Part shown: positions 16,907 through 25,563 of the stretch, piece after piece
Position numbering within the stretch: position 1 is the stretch's first letter
Layout of the letters: each line of letters opens with the position of its first letter
NCBI RefSeq assembly: GCF_008329945.1
Contig: NZ_CP035807.1
Location: 3,410,001 to 3,474,000, forward strand
DNA: 64,000 nucleotides
Origin: Thiospirochaeta perfilievii
GTDB taxonomy: Bacteria; Spirochaetota; Spirochaetia; DSM-2461
Direction of reading: 5' to 3'
The notes under the pieces: model-generated
Told to the model about the DNA's origin: nothing
Seen by the model: only the letters and a program-made list of their open reading frames with translations
Databases searched by the model: none
Translations under genes and position numbers: made by a program

Positions 16907-19276
16907 ATGAGCGATTATTTAGACCCAAATAATGAAGAGTTATTAAAAGATTTCTTTATTGAAGCACAGATGCAAGTAGAACAGTTAGAGCAAAATATTT
17001 TATCAATTGAGAATAATCCAAATGATAAGGATTCAATTGATGAGATATTTAGAGCTGCTCATACCTTAAAAGGTGGCGCTGCTACAGTGCAGATGGCGGA
17101 ATTAGCATCTTTTACCCATATTGTAGAAGATCTGCTGGACGATATACGTGCCGGACAGATATCCATAACAGGAAATGTCGTAGATAGCTTATTGAGCTCT
17201 CTAGATATCATTAAGTTGATGTTAGAGGCAAGGAGTGAAGGTGACATTTATAATGAAGATATAACTTCTATAGAAAATACATTACACTCTTTTAAAAATG
17301 GTACGACGGTTAGTGAACCTGCTATTTCATCTAATTCATCTAAGCCTACTGTTAAAGTTAAAAACAGTAATGACCTTAGTGAGTATGATCTATTAGAGCT
17401 TAAAAACGCAGCTGGAAATAGCGATTTATATGTTGTCGAAGTAACCTTTGATCCAGATAATCCTATGAACAGTGTTGGTGGAATACAGATTTTTACATCA
17501 CTTAAGTCCCTTGGTGAAGTCTTAAAAACATCCCCAGATTTTGATGTTTTATATGATGATAATTTTAATGAGAAAGTAAAGTATTATTTAGCTTCAAATG
17601 AGGATATAGAATTAATTAAAAAGAAGTCAGAGCTAACAGATGTTACCCTATCTAGTTCTGTAATCGCTCTATCTAATAGTGATATCTCTTCAAGTACAAG
17701 TCAGGTTGATGTAGAAGACGTTCGTAAAATAGATGAAGTAGTCGAAAAAGTTAAATATGAAGATCCTGTTGAAGTTAAAGAACCTGATAGTGAAGCTAGT
17801 TTTTCAGAGAAAGAAGAGGTTGAGGATGATGGTAACAGCTCATCTCAAATTTCTAAAAAAGGCAAAAAGAATGTTAATAGTCAAGGTTCCATATTAAGAG
17901 TTGATAGTAGACGAATTGACGAGATTCTAAATCTTGTAAGTGAAGCTGTTATTACAAAAGCAACTTTTAATCAAATTAGTAACCAGTTTGCAGACTCTTT
18001 AATGAGTTTCCAAAATAGTGAAACACAATATAAAGATCAACTTAAGCGATTCTTTGATGCACTACCTGAATTAATTGACCGATTTAATAGGGAAGGTACA
18101 ACTTCAAAGGAGATTAAGAAGTATATAACTGATGAATTTAGTAGCCTAAATAGTGTCTTTGATGACTTTGAGACTAACCTAAAATCTACAGTTAACCTAT
18201 TTAGAAGTACCGCAACAAATCTTGGTAGAACTACAGGTGATCTCCATGAGAGTGTTTTAAGAGTTCGAATGGTACCTATAGGACAAGTATTTTCTAGATT
18301 TCCTAGGCTTGTTAGGGATCTCTCTAAAAAGTTAGATAAAAATATAAATCTAATAATAGAGGGTGAAGATACAGAGCTTGATAAATCTGTAATTGAGGAT
18401 TTATTAGACCCATTAATGCACTGTGTTCGTAACTCTATAGATCATGGAATTGAGAGTAAACAAGATAGAGCAGCTAAAGGCAAATCAGAGGATGGTCATA
18501 TTCTTTTAAAAGCAAAAAATGAAGGGAATATGATCGTAATTGAGATAGCTGACGACGGTGCAGGTATTGATGTTAAAAACATTATGGCTAAGGCTGTTAA
18601 AAATGGAATTATCCATGAAAATAAAAATCTAACAGATTTAGAGGCATTTAACCTTATATTCGAACCTGGATTTTCAACTGCTAAGTCAGTTACTGATATC
18701 TCAGGAAGAGGTGTTGGTTTAGATGTTGTTAGAAGGAAGATTGAGAAGCTAAATGGTTCTGTAAGTGTTTGGTCTGAACTAGGCTCTGGTACAAGGTTTA
18801 CTATTAAACTTCCACTAACACTCGCAATTATTCAAGGTTTACTAGTTCGTGTTGGAAAAGAGATATTTGCAATACCAATAACATCTGTTGCAGAGAGTCA
18901 TAGAATTAAACCTAATGAGATTAGATTTATTGATAATTATGAGGTGTTTAATGTTCGAGAGGATGTTATATCACTTCTAAGGTTAAACAGGCTTTTTAGA
19001 CTACCTGATGATAATAGTAGTGAGTATAAATTTGTTGTTATAGTAGGAAGTGGTGAAAAAAGAATGGGATTAATGGTTGACTCTTTAATTGGTGAAGAGG
19101 ATGTTGTTATTAAACCACTAAATGATCATTATACTAGTTCTCCAGGAATAGCTGGTGCTACTATATTAGGTGATGGAACTGTTTCTCTTATAATTGATGT
19201 AAGCCAATTACTTGAGTTAGGTATGAAAAATGAAGTAGCTGAGAGAAAACAACGTGATGCTCTCATTCTTGGATAG
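16907..19276 (+). CDS. cheA: Chemotaxis histidine kinase CheA
   Basis: 789 residues. P1/Hpt domain at 1-110 with the phosphorylated histidine in AHTLKGGAA (H52); a P2-like ferredoxin fold at about 155-240; an acidic linker to about 320; P3 dimerisation starting at ILRVDSRRIDEILNLVSEAV with an extended helical insert (about 350-430); P4 kinase with LMHCVRNSIDHGIES (N box), DDGAGID (G1) and ISGRGVGLDVVRRK (G2); and a C-terminal CheW-like P5 from about 645. It phosphorylates CheY in response to chemoreceptors to control flagellar reversal. First gene of cheA-cheW/R-cheX-cheY. A TTGACT lies at 16870, but no convincing -10 element was found. Confidence 0.97.
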   Translation: MSDYLDPNNEELLKDFFIEAQMQVEQLEQNILSIENNPNDKDSIDEIFRAAHTLKGGAATVQMAELASFTHIVEDLLDDIRAGQISITGNVVDSLLSSLDIIKLMLEARSEGDIYNEDITSIENTLHSFKNGTTVSEPAISSNSSKPTVKVKNSNDLSEYDLLELKNAAGNSDLYVVEVTFDPDNPMNSVGGIQIFTSLKSLGEVLKTSPDFDVLYDDNFNEKVKYYLASNEDIELIKKKSELTDVTLSSSVIALSNSDISSSTSQVDVEDVRKIDEVVEKVKYEDPVEVKEPDSEASFSEKEEVEDDGNSSSQISKKGKKNVNSQGSILRVDSRRIDEILNLVSEAVITKATFNQISNQFADSLMSFQNSETQYKDQLKRFFDALPELIDRFNREGTTSKEIKKYITDEFSSLNSVFDDFETNLKSTVNLFRSTATNLGRTTGDLHESVLRVRMVPIGQVFSRFPRLVRDLSKKLDKNINLIIEGEDTELDKSVIEDLLDPLMHCVRNSIDHGIESKQDRAAKGKSEDGHILLKAKNEGNMIVIEIADDGAGIDVKNIMAKAVKNGIIHENKNLTDLEAFNLIFEPGFSTAKSVTDISGRGVGLDVVRRKIEKLNGSVSVWSELGSGTRFTIKLPLTLAIIQGLLVRVGKEIFAIPITSVAESHRIKPNEIRFIDNYEVFNVREDVISLLRLNRLFRLPDDNSSEYKFVVIVGSGEKRMGLMVDSLIGEEDVVIKPLNDHYTSSPGIAGATILGDGTVSLIIDVSQLLELGMKNEVAERKQRDALILG

Positions 19277-19288
19277 AGGTTTAGATAG

Positions 19289-20590
19289 ATGGAAGAAGAG
19301 AAAACAAGTGTAGCAACTGAAGAAAAAGACATCTCTGTAAACATAGATTATAAAATGGTAACTTTTACACTTGCTGGAAAAGATTATGGGATAAATATAA
19401 TGAATGTTGCTAGTATTTCTAAGGCAGATAGATTTACATTTGTTCCTAATACAGCACCATTTGTAAGGGGTGTTTACAACTTACGGGGAGAGATTATATC
19501 AATAATAGATTTACGTCTGTTTTTTGGTTTAGATGTCCCTGTTAAAAAAGAGAATGAATTAGAGAATATGGTTATATTACAGTTAGAATATGGCCATCTA
19601 ATCGGTGTTATTGTTGATGGAATTGATAGGGTAGTTGGTGTATCAAGTAGTAAAATACAACCGTCCCACCCTCTTTTTGGCGATGTTAATATTGAGTATA
19701 TTCATGGTGTTGTTGAAAATAGTAATAAACTATATATAATTTTAGATGTTGAGAAGATTTTTTCAACAAATCCAGAAGTTGTTGATAAACAGATAGAGGC
19801 TATAGGTCTTCTAAACAAACAGGAAGAGCTTAACATTACCAAAGAAGAGTCCATTGATATGGGATTTTTTAAGGATACTCTAAAAACTTTTAAGAACTTT
19901 AATGTTTCTCCTATAAATCTAAACTGGTTGAAAGATCGTGGAAGAGTATGGAAGCAGTATCGTAATGCTGAAGGAAAGGATTTTCAACTTGAATCAGATG
20001 CTTCTGCTAGTGAGTTTTTACTACCATTCTTCTCTCCATATACAGGGAAGTTTTGGAGTACTGAGTACATTGAAGAGGTTAAAAAAGTTCTTCCAGAGGT
20101 CTCTTCAGGTATTATTCAAGTTTGGAATCCAGGCTGTGGTAAGGGATATGAGTCATACTCAATAGCCTGTATGTTAAAAGATCACTATAGGGATACTCAA
20201 ATTAAAATACATGCAGGAGATTCTGACTTATTAAGCATTTCATCTGCACCGGCACTTAATTTTTCAAAAGCTGATGTGCCCAATAGTTATCTTGATTATA
20301 TTGAGGAATCAATAAATGGTTATCAGTTTAATAAAGAGATAAAGGACGCTATAAGATTTGAGTATCATGATGTTAGTAATACGGACCATTTTGCTGGTTA
20401 CCAATTAATTGTAGCTAGGGATATCGTTTCATTTTTATCAGAAGAGGATCAGATGAAATTCTTTGCATCCGTTTCTAAAAAGATGAAATCTGGTGGAGTT
20501 TTAATTCTAGGTGAGAATGAAGAACTTCCTGATATTGATAACTGGAGTGAAAAAAGCGTAGGCTCGTTAAAAGTTTATGTAAAAAAATAG
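19289..20590 (+). CDS. CheW adaptor fused to a CheR-like methyltransferase domain
   Basis: 433 residues. The CheW domain (about 20-165) carries FTLAGKDYGINIMNV, VRGVYNLRGEIISIIDLR and the rest of the double SH3 fold. From about 205 to the end is a CheR-type SAM fold: VWNPGCGKGYESYSIA at 278-292 matches the CheR CSTGEEPYSxA loop, and LIVARDIVSFLSEEDQMKFF plus KSGGVLILGENEEL match the late CheR strands. The CheR N-terminal receptor-binding residues and several loop residues deviate, so methyltransferase activity is doubtful. A comparable fusion is known in the spirochaete cheA operon. Likely a structural adaptor in the receptor array. Confidence 0.88.
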   Translation: MEEEKTSVATEEKDISVNIDYKMVTFTLAGKDYGINIMNVASISKADRFTFVPNTAPFVRGVYNLRGEIISIIDLRLFFGLDVPVKKENELENMVILQLEYGHLIGVIVDGIDRVVGVSSSKIQPSHPLFGDVNIEYIHGVVENSNKLYIILDVEKIFSTNPEVVDKQIEAIGLLNKQEELNITKEESIDMGFFKDTLKTFKNFNVSPINLNWLKDRGRVWKQYRNAEGKDFQLESDASASEFLLPFFSPYTGKFWSTEYIEEVKKVLPEVSSGIIQVWNPGCGKGYESYSIACMLKDHYRDTQIKIHAGDSDLLSISSAPALNFSKADVPNSYLDYIEESINGYQFNKEIKDAIRFEYHDVSNTDHFAGYQLIVARDIVSFLSEEDQMKFFASVSKKMKSGGVLILGENEELPDIDNWSEKSVGSLKVYVKK

Positions 20591-20640
20591 CTCTTTATTA
20601 AAAAATATATTAAGTTTAAATAAGAAGGAGATTGTGATCC

Positions 20641-21105
20641 ATGAGAGTAGAATATATTAACCCATTTGTTGAGTCAGCATTTAATGTTTTAAAAGAAGTT
20701 TTAGGCACTGATGTTCAAAGGGGAGAACTATTTCTGAAAAGAACTACACAGCCAGTAATGGGTGTTGCAGCAATTGTAGGTTTAGCAGGAGATGTAGAAG
20801 GTAGAGTTCTTTTTGATATGAGCCTCCAGACTGCTATAGATGTAGCCTCAGCTATGAATGGAGAAACTCTCCCTAGTTTAGATGATCTAGGGAAAGCCAC
20901 AATTACTGAGCTTGCTAATATGATAACAGCACAGGCTGTTACGAAATTATACGATTTAGGCTTTAAATTCGATCTAACTCCTCCTGCTATAATTACAGGT
21001 GATAATATGCAAGTTACAGATATGGATGTAGAAGCATTGATTGTTCCTATGCAGTTATCTGTTGGTAAAATTGAAGTAAATGTAGCAATTCGAGAACGGA
21101 ACTAG
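20641..21105 (+). CDS. cheX: CheY-P phosphatase CheX
   Basis: 154-residue CheC/CheX/FliY-family phosphatase that dephosphorylates CheY-P. The sequence has the EYINPFVESAFNVLKEVL N-terminal helix, the GVAAIVGLAGDVEGRVLFDM strands, and the catalytic E-x2-N in ITELANMITAQA followed by PPAIITGDN. In spirochaetes CheX replaces CheZ and is essential for normal reversal. It is preceded by AGAAGGAG and sits between the CheW/R fusion and cheY. Confidence 0.95.
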   Translation: MRVEYINPFVESAFNVLKEVLGTDVQRGELFLKRTTQPVMGVAAIVGLAGDVEGRVLFDMSLQTAIDVASAMNGETLPSLDDLGKATITELANMITAQAVTKLYDLGFKFDLTPPAIITGDNMQVTDMDVEALIVPMQLSVGKIEVNVAIRERN

Positions 21106-21114
21106 GAGGCTTAT

Positions 21115-21549
21115 ATGAAATCAAGTAGTGACTTGCCAACAATTAATGATAGAAAGCCTGAAGGAAAAAATGCACAAGGGGCAGCATATAGAGTATTAGT
21201 TGTTGATGACTCTGTATTTGTAACTAAGCAGATATCGCAAATTTTAAACTCTGAAGGTTTTGAAGTTGTTGCTACAGCTGGAAATGGTGAAGAGGGCTTG
21301 GAAAAGTATAAAGAACTACACCCTAATATAGATGTTGTCACTATGGATATCACAATGCCTAAAATGGATGGTGTTACAGCCTTAGAGAAAATAATGGAGT
21401 TTGATAAAAATGCAAAGGTCATAATGGTTAGTGCTTTAGGTAAGCAAGACTTAGTTAAGAAAGCATTAATGACTGGTGCAAAAAACTATATAGTTAAACC
21501 CTTAGATCGTAAAAAAGTATTGGAACGAGTTGTCAGCGTTCTTAAGTAG
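21115..21549 (+). CDS. cheY: Chemotaxis response regulator CheY
   Basis: Single receiver domain, 144 residues. The acidic pair DD at 31-32, phospho-acceptor D78 in [12 protein letters not shown], the switch serine in MVSALGK, and the lysine in IVKPLD are all present. About 24 residues precede the first strand (RVLVVDDS), longer than in enterobacterial CheY. TAGGAGG lies 8 bases before the ATG, which supports the long start. It is phosphorylated by CheA and binds the flagellar switch; CheX is the paired phosphatase. A terminator follows directly. Confidence 0.95.
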   Translation: MKSSSDLPTINDRKPEGKNAQGAAYRVLVVDDSVFVTKQISQILNSEGFEVVATAGNGEEGLEKYKELHPNIDVVTMDITMPKMDGVTALEKIMEFDKNAKVIMVSALGKQDLVKKALMTGAKNYIVKPLDRKKVLERVVSVLK

Positions 21550-21573
21550 AAGAAGCCACTAGGCTTCTTTTTT
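21550..21573 (+). terminator. Intrinsic terminator of the che operon
   Basis: An 8-bp stem (AAGAAGCC/GGCTTCTT, loop ACTA) followed by a T-run starts at the cheY stop codon. It separates the chemotaxis operon from deoD. Confidence 0.88.
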
Positions 21574-21599
21574 ATTTGAAAATTTGTGAGGTAAAACAG

Positions 21600-22307
21600 A
21601 TGAGTGTTCATATCAATGCAGAAAAAGGTGCAATTGCAGATAAAATATTATTACCAGGAGATCCTTTAAGAGCAGAATTTATTGCTAATAAGTATTTAGA
21701 AAATCCTGTATGTTACAATAAAGTACGTGGAATGTTAGGCTTTACAGGAATGTATAAGGGGGAGAGGGTTTCTGTTCAAGGAACAGGAATGGGTCTTCCG
21801 TCCCTTTCTATTTATGCTAATGAGCTTATACGAGAGTATGATGTTAAAAAGCTTATTAGAGTGGGTTCTTGTGGTTCAATGCAGAAGGATATACATGTTA
21901 GAGATATTATTCTTGCGATGTCATCCTCTACAAACTCTTCAATGAATAAAAATAGATTTAAAGGTATGGATTTTGCTCCAACTGCAGACTTTTCTCTATT
22001 TAGAAATGCTTTGGATGTAGCAAAAGGTAGTAACCTTGAAATAAAAGCGGGGAATGTTCTATCTTCAGACTCATTTTATACAGATGATCCAGATGAGTGG
22101 AAAATGTGGGCTGCCTTTAATGTTTTAGCGGTTGAAATGGAGACCTCTGCTTTGTATACATTAGCGGCAAAGTATGGTGTTAGTGCTCTTTCAATATTAA
22201 CAGTTAGTGATTCCTTAGTTACATGGGAAGAGACTTCCAGTGAAGAGAGAGAGAAAACTTTTACTCAGATGATGGAGTTAGCACTTGATGTAATAATTAA
22301 GAAATAA
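21600..22307 (+). CDS. deoD: Purine nucleoside phosphorylase, DeoD type
   Basis: Phosphorolyses purine (deoxy)nucleosides to base and (deoxy)ribose 1-phosphate. Started at the ATG at 21600 with GAGGT just upstream; a TTG at 21576 overlapping the terminator tail is rejected. 235 residues with hallmark segments [28 protein letters not shown], the phosphate-binding [26 protein letters not shown], and [12 protein letters not shown]-type ([14 protein letters not shown]) substrate loop, then SDS (catalytic D) in [10 protein letters not shown]. It is the hexameric NP-I class; an unrelated trimeric-class PNP is encoded at 53.4 kb. Confidence 0.95.
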   Translation: MSVHINAEKGAIADKILLPGDPLRAEFIANKYLENPVCYNKVRGMLGFTGMYKGERVSVQGTGMGLPSLSIYANELIREYDVKKLIRVGSCGSMQKDIHVRDIILAMSSSTNSSMNKNRFKGMDFAPTADFSLFRNALDVAKGSNLEIKAGNVLSSDSFYTDDPDEWKMWAAFNVLAVEMETSALYTLAAKYGVSALSILTVSDSLVTWEETSSEEREKTFTQMMELALDVIIKK

Positions 22308-22328
22308 AGGGGAGACCCTTTATTTCTT
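22299..22328. terminator. Perfect 13-bp inverted repeat spanning two convergent stop codons
   Basis: AAGAAATAAAGGG, a GAGA loop, then the exact complement CCCTTTATTTCTT. The left arm contains the deoD stop and the right arm the hisI stop, so one structure probably terminates both convergent transcripts. It lacks a strong T-run beyond the stem, so efficiency is uncertain. Confidence 0.65.
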
Positions 22329-22697
22329 GTAAACTACTTTTGGATCAAAAATTAAATCACCAGTAATCTTAAGATCATTGTTTTTTATACTTCTGTAGTA
22401 ACAACTTCTGTAGCCCTTATGACATGCAGCATCACCTATCTGTTCAACTAAAAAAATAACTGAGTCTAAATCACAATCTACTTTTATCTCTTTTATTTTT
22501 TGTACATTTCCCGAAGTTTCACCTTTTTTCCAAAGGCTTTTTCTGCTTCTAGAGTAGTAAACTGCAACGTTATTCTTTATAGTTAACTCCCATGCTTCTT
22601 TATTAATATAAGCTTGCATAAGTATCTCTTTTGTTAAGTAGTCTTGTGCTATTGCAGGTATTAAACCACCACTTTTATCAAAGTCTAAATCAATCAT
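22320..22697 (-). CDS. hisI: Phosphoribosyl-AMP cyclohydrolase
   Basis: Opens the purine ring of phosphoribosyl-AMP, the third step of histidine synthesis. Monofunctional HisI, without a HisE domain: FDKSGGLIPAIAQD at the start, SRSRKSLWKKGETSGN, the metal-binding VDCDLDSV aspartates/cysteine, and the zinc cysteines in ACHKGYRSCYYR. The ATG at 22697 is favoured because GGAG lies 12 bases before it and the protein then begins like other HisI; an ATG at 22715 would add six residues. It is unlinked from hisZGB and follows the UDPGP-family gene with a short overlap. Confidence 0.93.
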   Translation of the reverse strand: MIDLDFDKSGGLIPAIAQDYLTKEILMQAYINKEAWELTIKNNVAVYYSRSRKSLWKKGETSGNVQKIKEIKVDCDLDSVIFLVEQIGDAACHKGYRSCYYRSIKNNDLKITGDLIFDPKVVYKK

Positions 22698-24165
22698 TTG
22701 GTATCCATTCTCCATCTTTTAGGTATAAATTGAATTTGTTTTTTAAGTTATTAACTAAACCTCTATTAAGTTCTACAGCACACTGTTTTAAAGTCTCGTC
22801 ATCTATATTTTGTACAAGACCACTAGTTGCTAGATTTTCAAGTAGTAGTTTTGAAGCTAAAAATCTATCATATTTATCAACAGCTAATATAAGAAAATCA
22901 TCTAGTATGCTTATTACCTCCCATGTAACCTGTTCAGCCTGGGAATACAGTCCAACATCTTTATTTTGATCTGTAAATCTAGTTGGTAGTTTATCAATTA
23001 TATAATCAAGGTTTTTAATAAGATGTTCAAGATTAAAAAGGCCTGTAGCACAGTTAAATAGAATTGGTTTATCCATAGACTCAGCAGCTACTACTTCGTC
23101 CTTAGAGATCGCTACACCAAGGTCTGCACAGTTAATTTTATTGCTACTCTCCCTTATTAAAACTCCACCTTTTACGTCAAAGGTAGTTTTAAAAGAGAAA
23201 TCAAATGTTGCCTCTTTATTGGTTATTCCTAATAATGCTAAGGAGAGAGGGTCTACAGTATAACCTATATTGTCTACATTCCCAATTGATACAAACTTAA
23301 TTCCCCTATTATATAGTTCATGAAATGTTTGTTTTAGGGTGTAGAAACAGTGTCCATGGCCACCTGGTAGTGGTAGAGGATTCCCTTTCTCATCAAGGAA
23401 AATCTGCTTTTTTGCCCCATGTTTAGAGTGGGTGTATGCTAATATTAATGGCTGTACACCGGTTAAAACATCAGTAATGTTAATTCCCGTATCCCCTGTA
23501 AGTTTTTTCAGATATTTACTGCTTTTTATCGATTGGTAGTAGCTAATAATTGAGTCGTTATTAGAGGTTGATGTCATTTGAAATATTGGGAATAGTTGTT
23601 TATTTCCCTTCCCTGTTAACTTCTTATATCTTTTAGCTTCTAATAACAGGGATCTCATTTTTAATTCCATAAATGAGGGGCCAGCAACACCGTTTGGGTT
23701 AATAAAAGCTGGAGTTATACCCTTTGCTCTGTTTTTATAAAGAGCTGTTAGATTCTCAAATATATCACTTAGACTATTTAATAGTTGGGGGCTAAAATCT
23801 CTGTTTTTTTTGTAATCTACATAGCTTGTAGCTGATCCTCCATTTAAAACCCCAAAGGAAAAAAAAGGGTATAGGTTAACTCCAATCTCCTCTAATAACT
23901 CTCTATTTAAAATAAAGTTAGAAGCTTTACATCTACTGTAGAGTTCCTTATTTAGGTTATATTTATTAAAAAAGTTATCTATTTGTTCCTGGGTAAAGGA
24001 CATCTCTGTAAAATTTTTAAGGTCAATAACAGTTTTATTATCAATTATAGGAAACTCTTTTAGCTTTATACCGCTATCCTGACCTATTTTTTTATTATTA
24101 TAATTATCTAAAATTATGTTTGTTAAATCTATATCTATACTGTTTTCTAGTAATTTTTTTCGCAA
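22690..24165 (-). CDS. UDPGP-family (UTP-sugar-1-phosphate) nucleotidyltransferase-like protein
   Basis: 491 residues resembling the eukaryotic-type UTP-glucose/N-acetylglucosamine-1-phosphate uridylyltransferase fold. The N-loop GVLNGGSATSYVDYKK (about 104-119) takes the place of LxGGxGTRLG; FPIFQMTSTSN corresponds to the sugar-strand P-MTS motif; PLPLPGGHGHCFYTL matches the PPGHGD uridine-binding loop; and SIGNVDNIGYTVDPLSLALL matches NVDNLGxxxDP. Loss of the canonical R-L in the first loop makes the donor and sugar uncertain. Overlap with hisI and a six-base gap from the upstream coiled-coil gene indicate one operon. Confidence 0.75.
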   Translation of the reverse strand: MRKKLLENSIDIDLTNIILDNYNNKKIGQDSGIKLKEFPIIDNKTVIDLKNFTEMSFTQEQIDNFFNKYNLNKELYSRCKASNFILNRELLEEIGVNLYPFFSFGVLNGGSATSYVDYKKNRDFSPQLLNSLSDIFENLTALYKNRAKGITPAFINPNGVAGPSFMELKMRSLLLEAKRYKKLTGKGNKQLFPIFQMTSTSNNDSIISYYQSIKSSKYLKKLTGDTGINITDVLTGVQPLILAYTHSKHGAKKQIFLDEKGNPLPLPGGHGHCFYTLKQTFHELYNRGIKFVSIGNVDNIGYTVDPLSLALLGITNKEATFDFSFKTTFDVKGGVLIRESSNKINCADLGVAISKDEVVAAESMDKPILFNCATGLFNLEHLIKNLDYIIDKLPTRFTDQNKDVGLYSQAEQVTWEVISILDDFLILAVDKYDRFLASKLLLENLATSGLVQNIDDETLKQCAVELNRGLVNNLKNKFNLYLKDGEWIPND

Positions 24166-24171
24166 AATATT

Positions 24172-24612
24172 TTAATCCTCATCTTCCATGAATAATATAT
24201 TTAATTCTTCGTTTGTTGTTAAGTCCTCTTTATTAATCTCTTTATATATTTCATCTAAGACTCTTTCAATTTTATTAATATCTTCCTTGTTTGTTTGAAT
24301 TATTTCAGAAAAATCTTCTTGTTTTATAAAATCTCTTTTACTTAGCTCTTTAATCTCATCTATAAATAGGTTTTTTAGTCCTAACATAGAGTGTAGTTGT
24401 TCATCCTTAGTTATTAATTTTTTATTTGTAAGTAGATGTTCAAAAAGAATATTAGAGGTTTTATATATAAAAATAAGATCATCTTTTAGTTTTTTTTGAA
24501 ATAACTCCATGTTAATATTTAAAAATCTAGCTTTTGTAATATTATTTATTGTTAATTTTAAGTAAAATATATTTTCTTCGTATCTTATTAGACTATTTGT
24601 TAACTTTTCCAT
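24172..24612 (-). CDS. Hypothetical helical protein
   Basis: 146 residues, Lys/Glu/Ile-rich, predicted all-helical with coiled-coil-like heptads through most of its length (for example KKLITKDEQLHSMLGLKN and KEDINKIERVLDEIYKEI), and an acidic tail (LFMEDED). No signal peptide, membrane segment or recognised family. Diverges from rpsF and is followed after six bases by the nucleotidyltransferase gene, so a partner role to that enzyme is possible but unproven. No clear ribosome-binding sequence precedes the ATG at 24612. Confidence 0.6.
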   Translation of the reverse strand: MEKLTNSLIRYEENIFYLKLTINNITKARFLNINMELFQKKLKDDLIFIYKTSNILFEHLLTNKKLITKDEQLHSMLGLKNLFIDEIKELSKRDFIKQEDFSEIIQTNKEDINKIERVLDEIYKEINKEDLTTNEELNILFMEDED

Positions 24613-24643
24613 GTTTCATTTATCGTATGATATGCCTAAGTTC

Positions 24644-24672
24644 TTGACTCATATTTTTTACTATGATATTTT
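24644..24672 (+). promoter_or_regulatory. Putative sigma-70 promoter of the rpsF operon
   Basis: TTGACT at 24644-24649, a 17-base spacer, then TATTTT at 24667-24672, about 58 bases before the rpsF ATG. The -35 matches five of six consensus bases; the -10 is weaker. Confidence 0.55.
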
Positions 24673-24680
24673 ACATACAG

Positions 24681-24724
24681 CCTCTTTATTCACTGTTAGT
24701 GAATCATAGAAGTCCGCAAGGAGG
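24681..24724 (+). promoter_or_regulatory. Structured rpsF leader that can sequester the ribosome-binding site
   Basis: A 7-bp hairpin (ATTCACT, loop GTT, AGTGAAT; 24688-24704) is enclosed by CCTC at 24681-24684, which can pair with GAGG of the rpsF Shine-Dalgarno at 24721-24724. A CCG trinucleotide sits at 24714-24716. This resembles the general plan of the known S6:S18 autoregulatory leader, but the match is by eye only. Confidence 0.4.
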
Positions 24725-24729
24725 AACAA

Positions 24730-25011
24730 ATGACAAAATATGAATTAGTGTGTCTTTTTAGAACTAAAGAAGATAACTACGCTAAAGGTCTAGCTGCTGT
24801 AAAAGCACTATTGACTGATGCAGGTGCAGAGTTTTTAAAAGAAGAGGATATGGGTGACAGACAAGTTGCTTATCCTATTAAAAAAGAAGACAGATCGCAC
24901 TATCACTTTTTCTTAATTAAGTTAGATGGTTCAAAAGTAGCATTACTTGATGAACAATTTAAACTTAAAGAAGAGCTTTTAAAATATCTTTTTGTTAAAT
25001 CAGAAAAATAG
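24730..25011 (+). CDS. rpsF: 30S ribosomal protein S6
   Basis: 93-residue primary ribosomal protein that binds the 16S platform as a heterodimer with S18. YELVCLFRTKED, the DMGDRQVAYPIKKEDRSHYHFFLI core and LKEELLKYLFVKSEK are typical. It begins the rpsF-ssb-rpsR-rplI-dnaB operon; AAGGAGG lies 7 bases before the ATG and may be masked by the leader structure. Confidence 0.96.
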   Translation: MTKYELVCLFRTKEDNYAKGLAAVKALLTDAGAEFLKEEDMGDRQVAYPIKKEDRSHYHFFLIKLDGSKVALLDEQFKLKEELLKYLFVKSEK

Positions 25012-25035
25012 ATTATATCATGGATAGGGGTTGTT

Positions 25036-25545
25036 ATGGCTGCAGATATTAACAGTGTTACAATTGTAGGTAGACTTACTAGGGATGCAGAACTTAAATA
25101 TACTAATAGCGGTTCAGCTGTAACTGGGATGAGTATTGCTGTGAATCGAACTAGAAAAGACGGAGATCAATGGGTTGAAGAGGCCAACTTTTTTGATGTA
25201 AGTCTTTGGGGTCGAAGGGGAGAATCTTTAAATCAATATTTACAGAAAGGAACCCGAATTGCAGTAACTGGTGAGTTAAGGCAGGATAGATGGGAGCAAG
25301 ATGGACAAAAAAGAAGTCGTGTTGTTATCCATGCTAATAATATTCAGTTATTAGGTGGTAATTCTCCAGGTCAAGGTACTCCAGGACAGGGATTCTCTGG
25401 TAATAATCAGAGACCTAACCAGGGATATCAGAACTCAGGGAATAATAGCTATAATAACGTAAGTAACAATAAACCGTCCTACGAGAATTATCCATCCGGA
25501 AATGCGGGTGGCAGTGGTAACTTCGAAGACGATATACCATTTTAA
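25036..25545 (+). CDS. ssb: Single-stranded DNA-binding protein
   Basis: 169 residues: OB fold at about 1-108 (NSVTIVGRLTRDAELKYTNSG, FFDVSLWGRRGESLNQYLQKG, VTGELRQDRWEQDGQKRSRV), a Gly/Asn/Gln-rich disordered linker, and the acidic tip EDDIPF that recruits repair and replication proteins. Placement between rpsF and rpsR is the classical arrangement, linking its expression to S6/S18. Confidence 0.97.
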   Translation: MAADINSVTIVGRLTRDAELKYTNSGSAVTGMSIAVNRTRKDGDQWVEEANFFDVSLWGRRGESLNQYLQKGTRIAVTGELRQDRWEQDGQKRSRVVIHANNIQLLGGNSPGQGTPGQGFSGNNQRPNQGYQNSGNNSYNNVSNNKPSYENYPSGNAGGSGNFEDDIPF

Positions 25546-25563
25546 AAAATATAGGAGTTAACT

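Noticed and set aside
21576-21599. TTG start for deoD
   Set aside because: It sits in the tail of the cheY terminator; the ATG at 21600 has GAGGT upstream and matches the family N-terminus.
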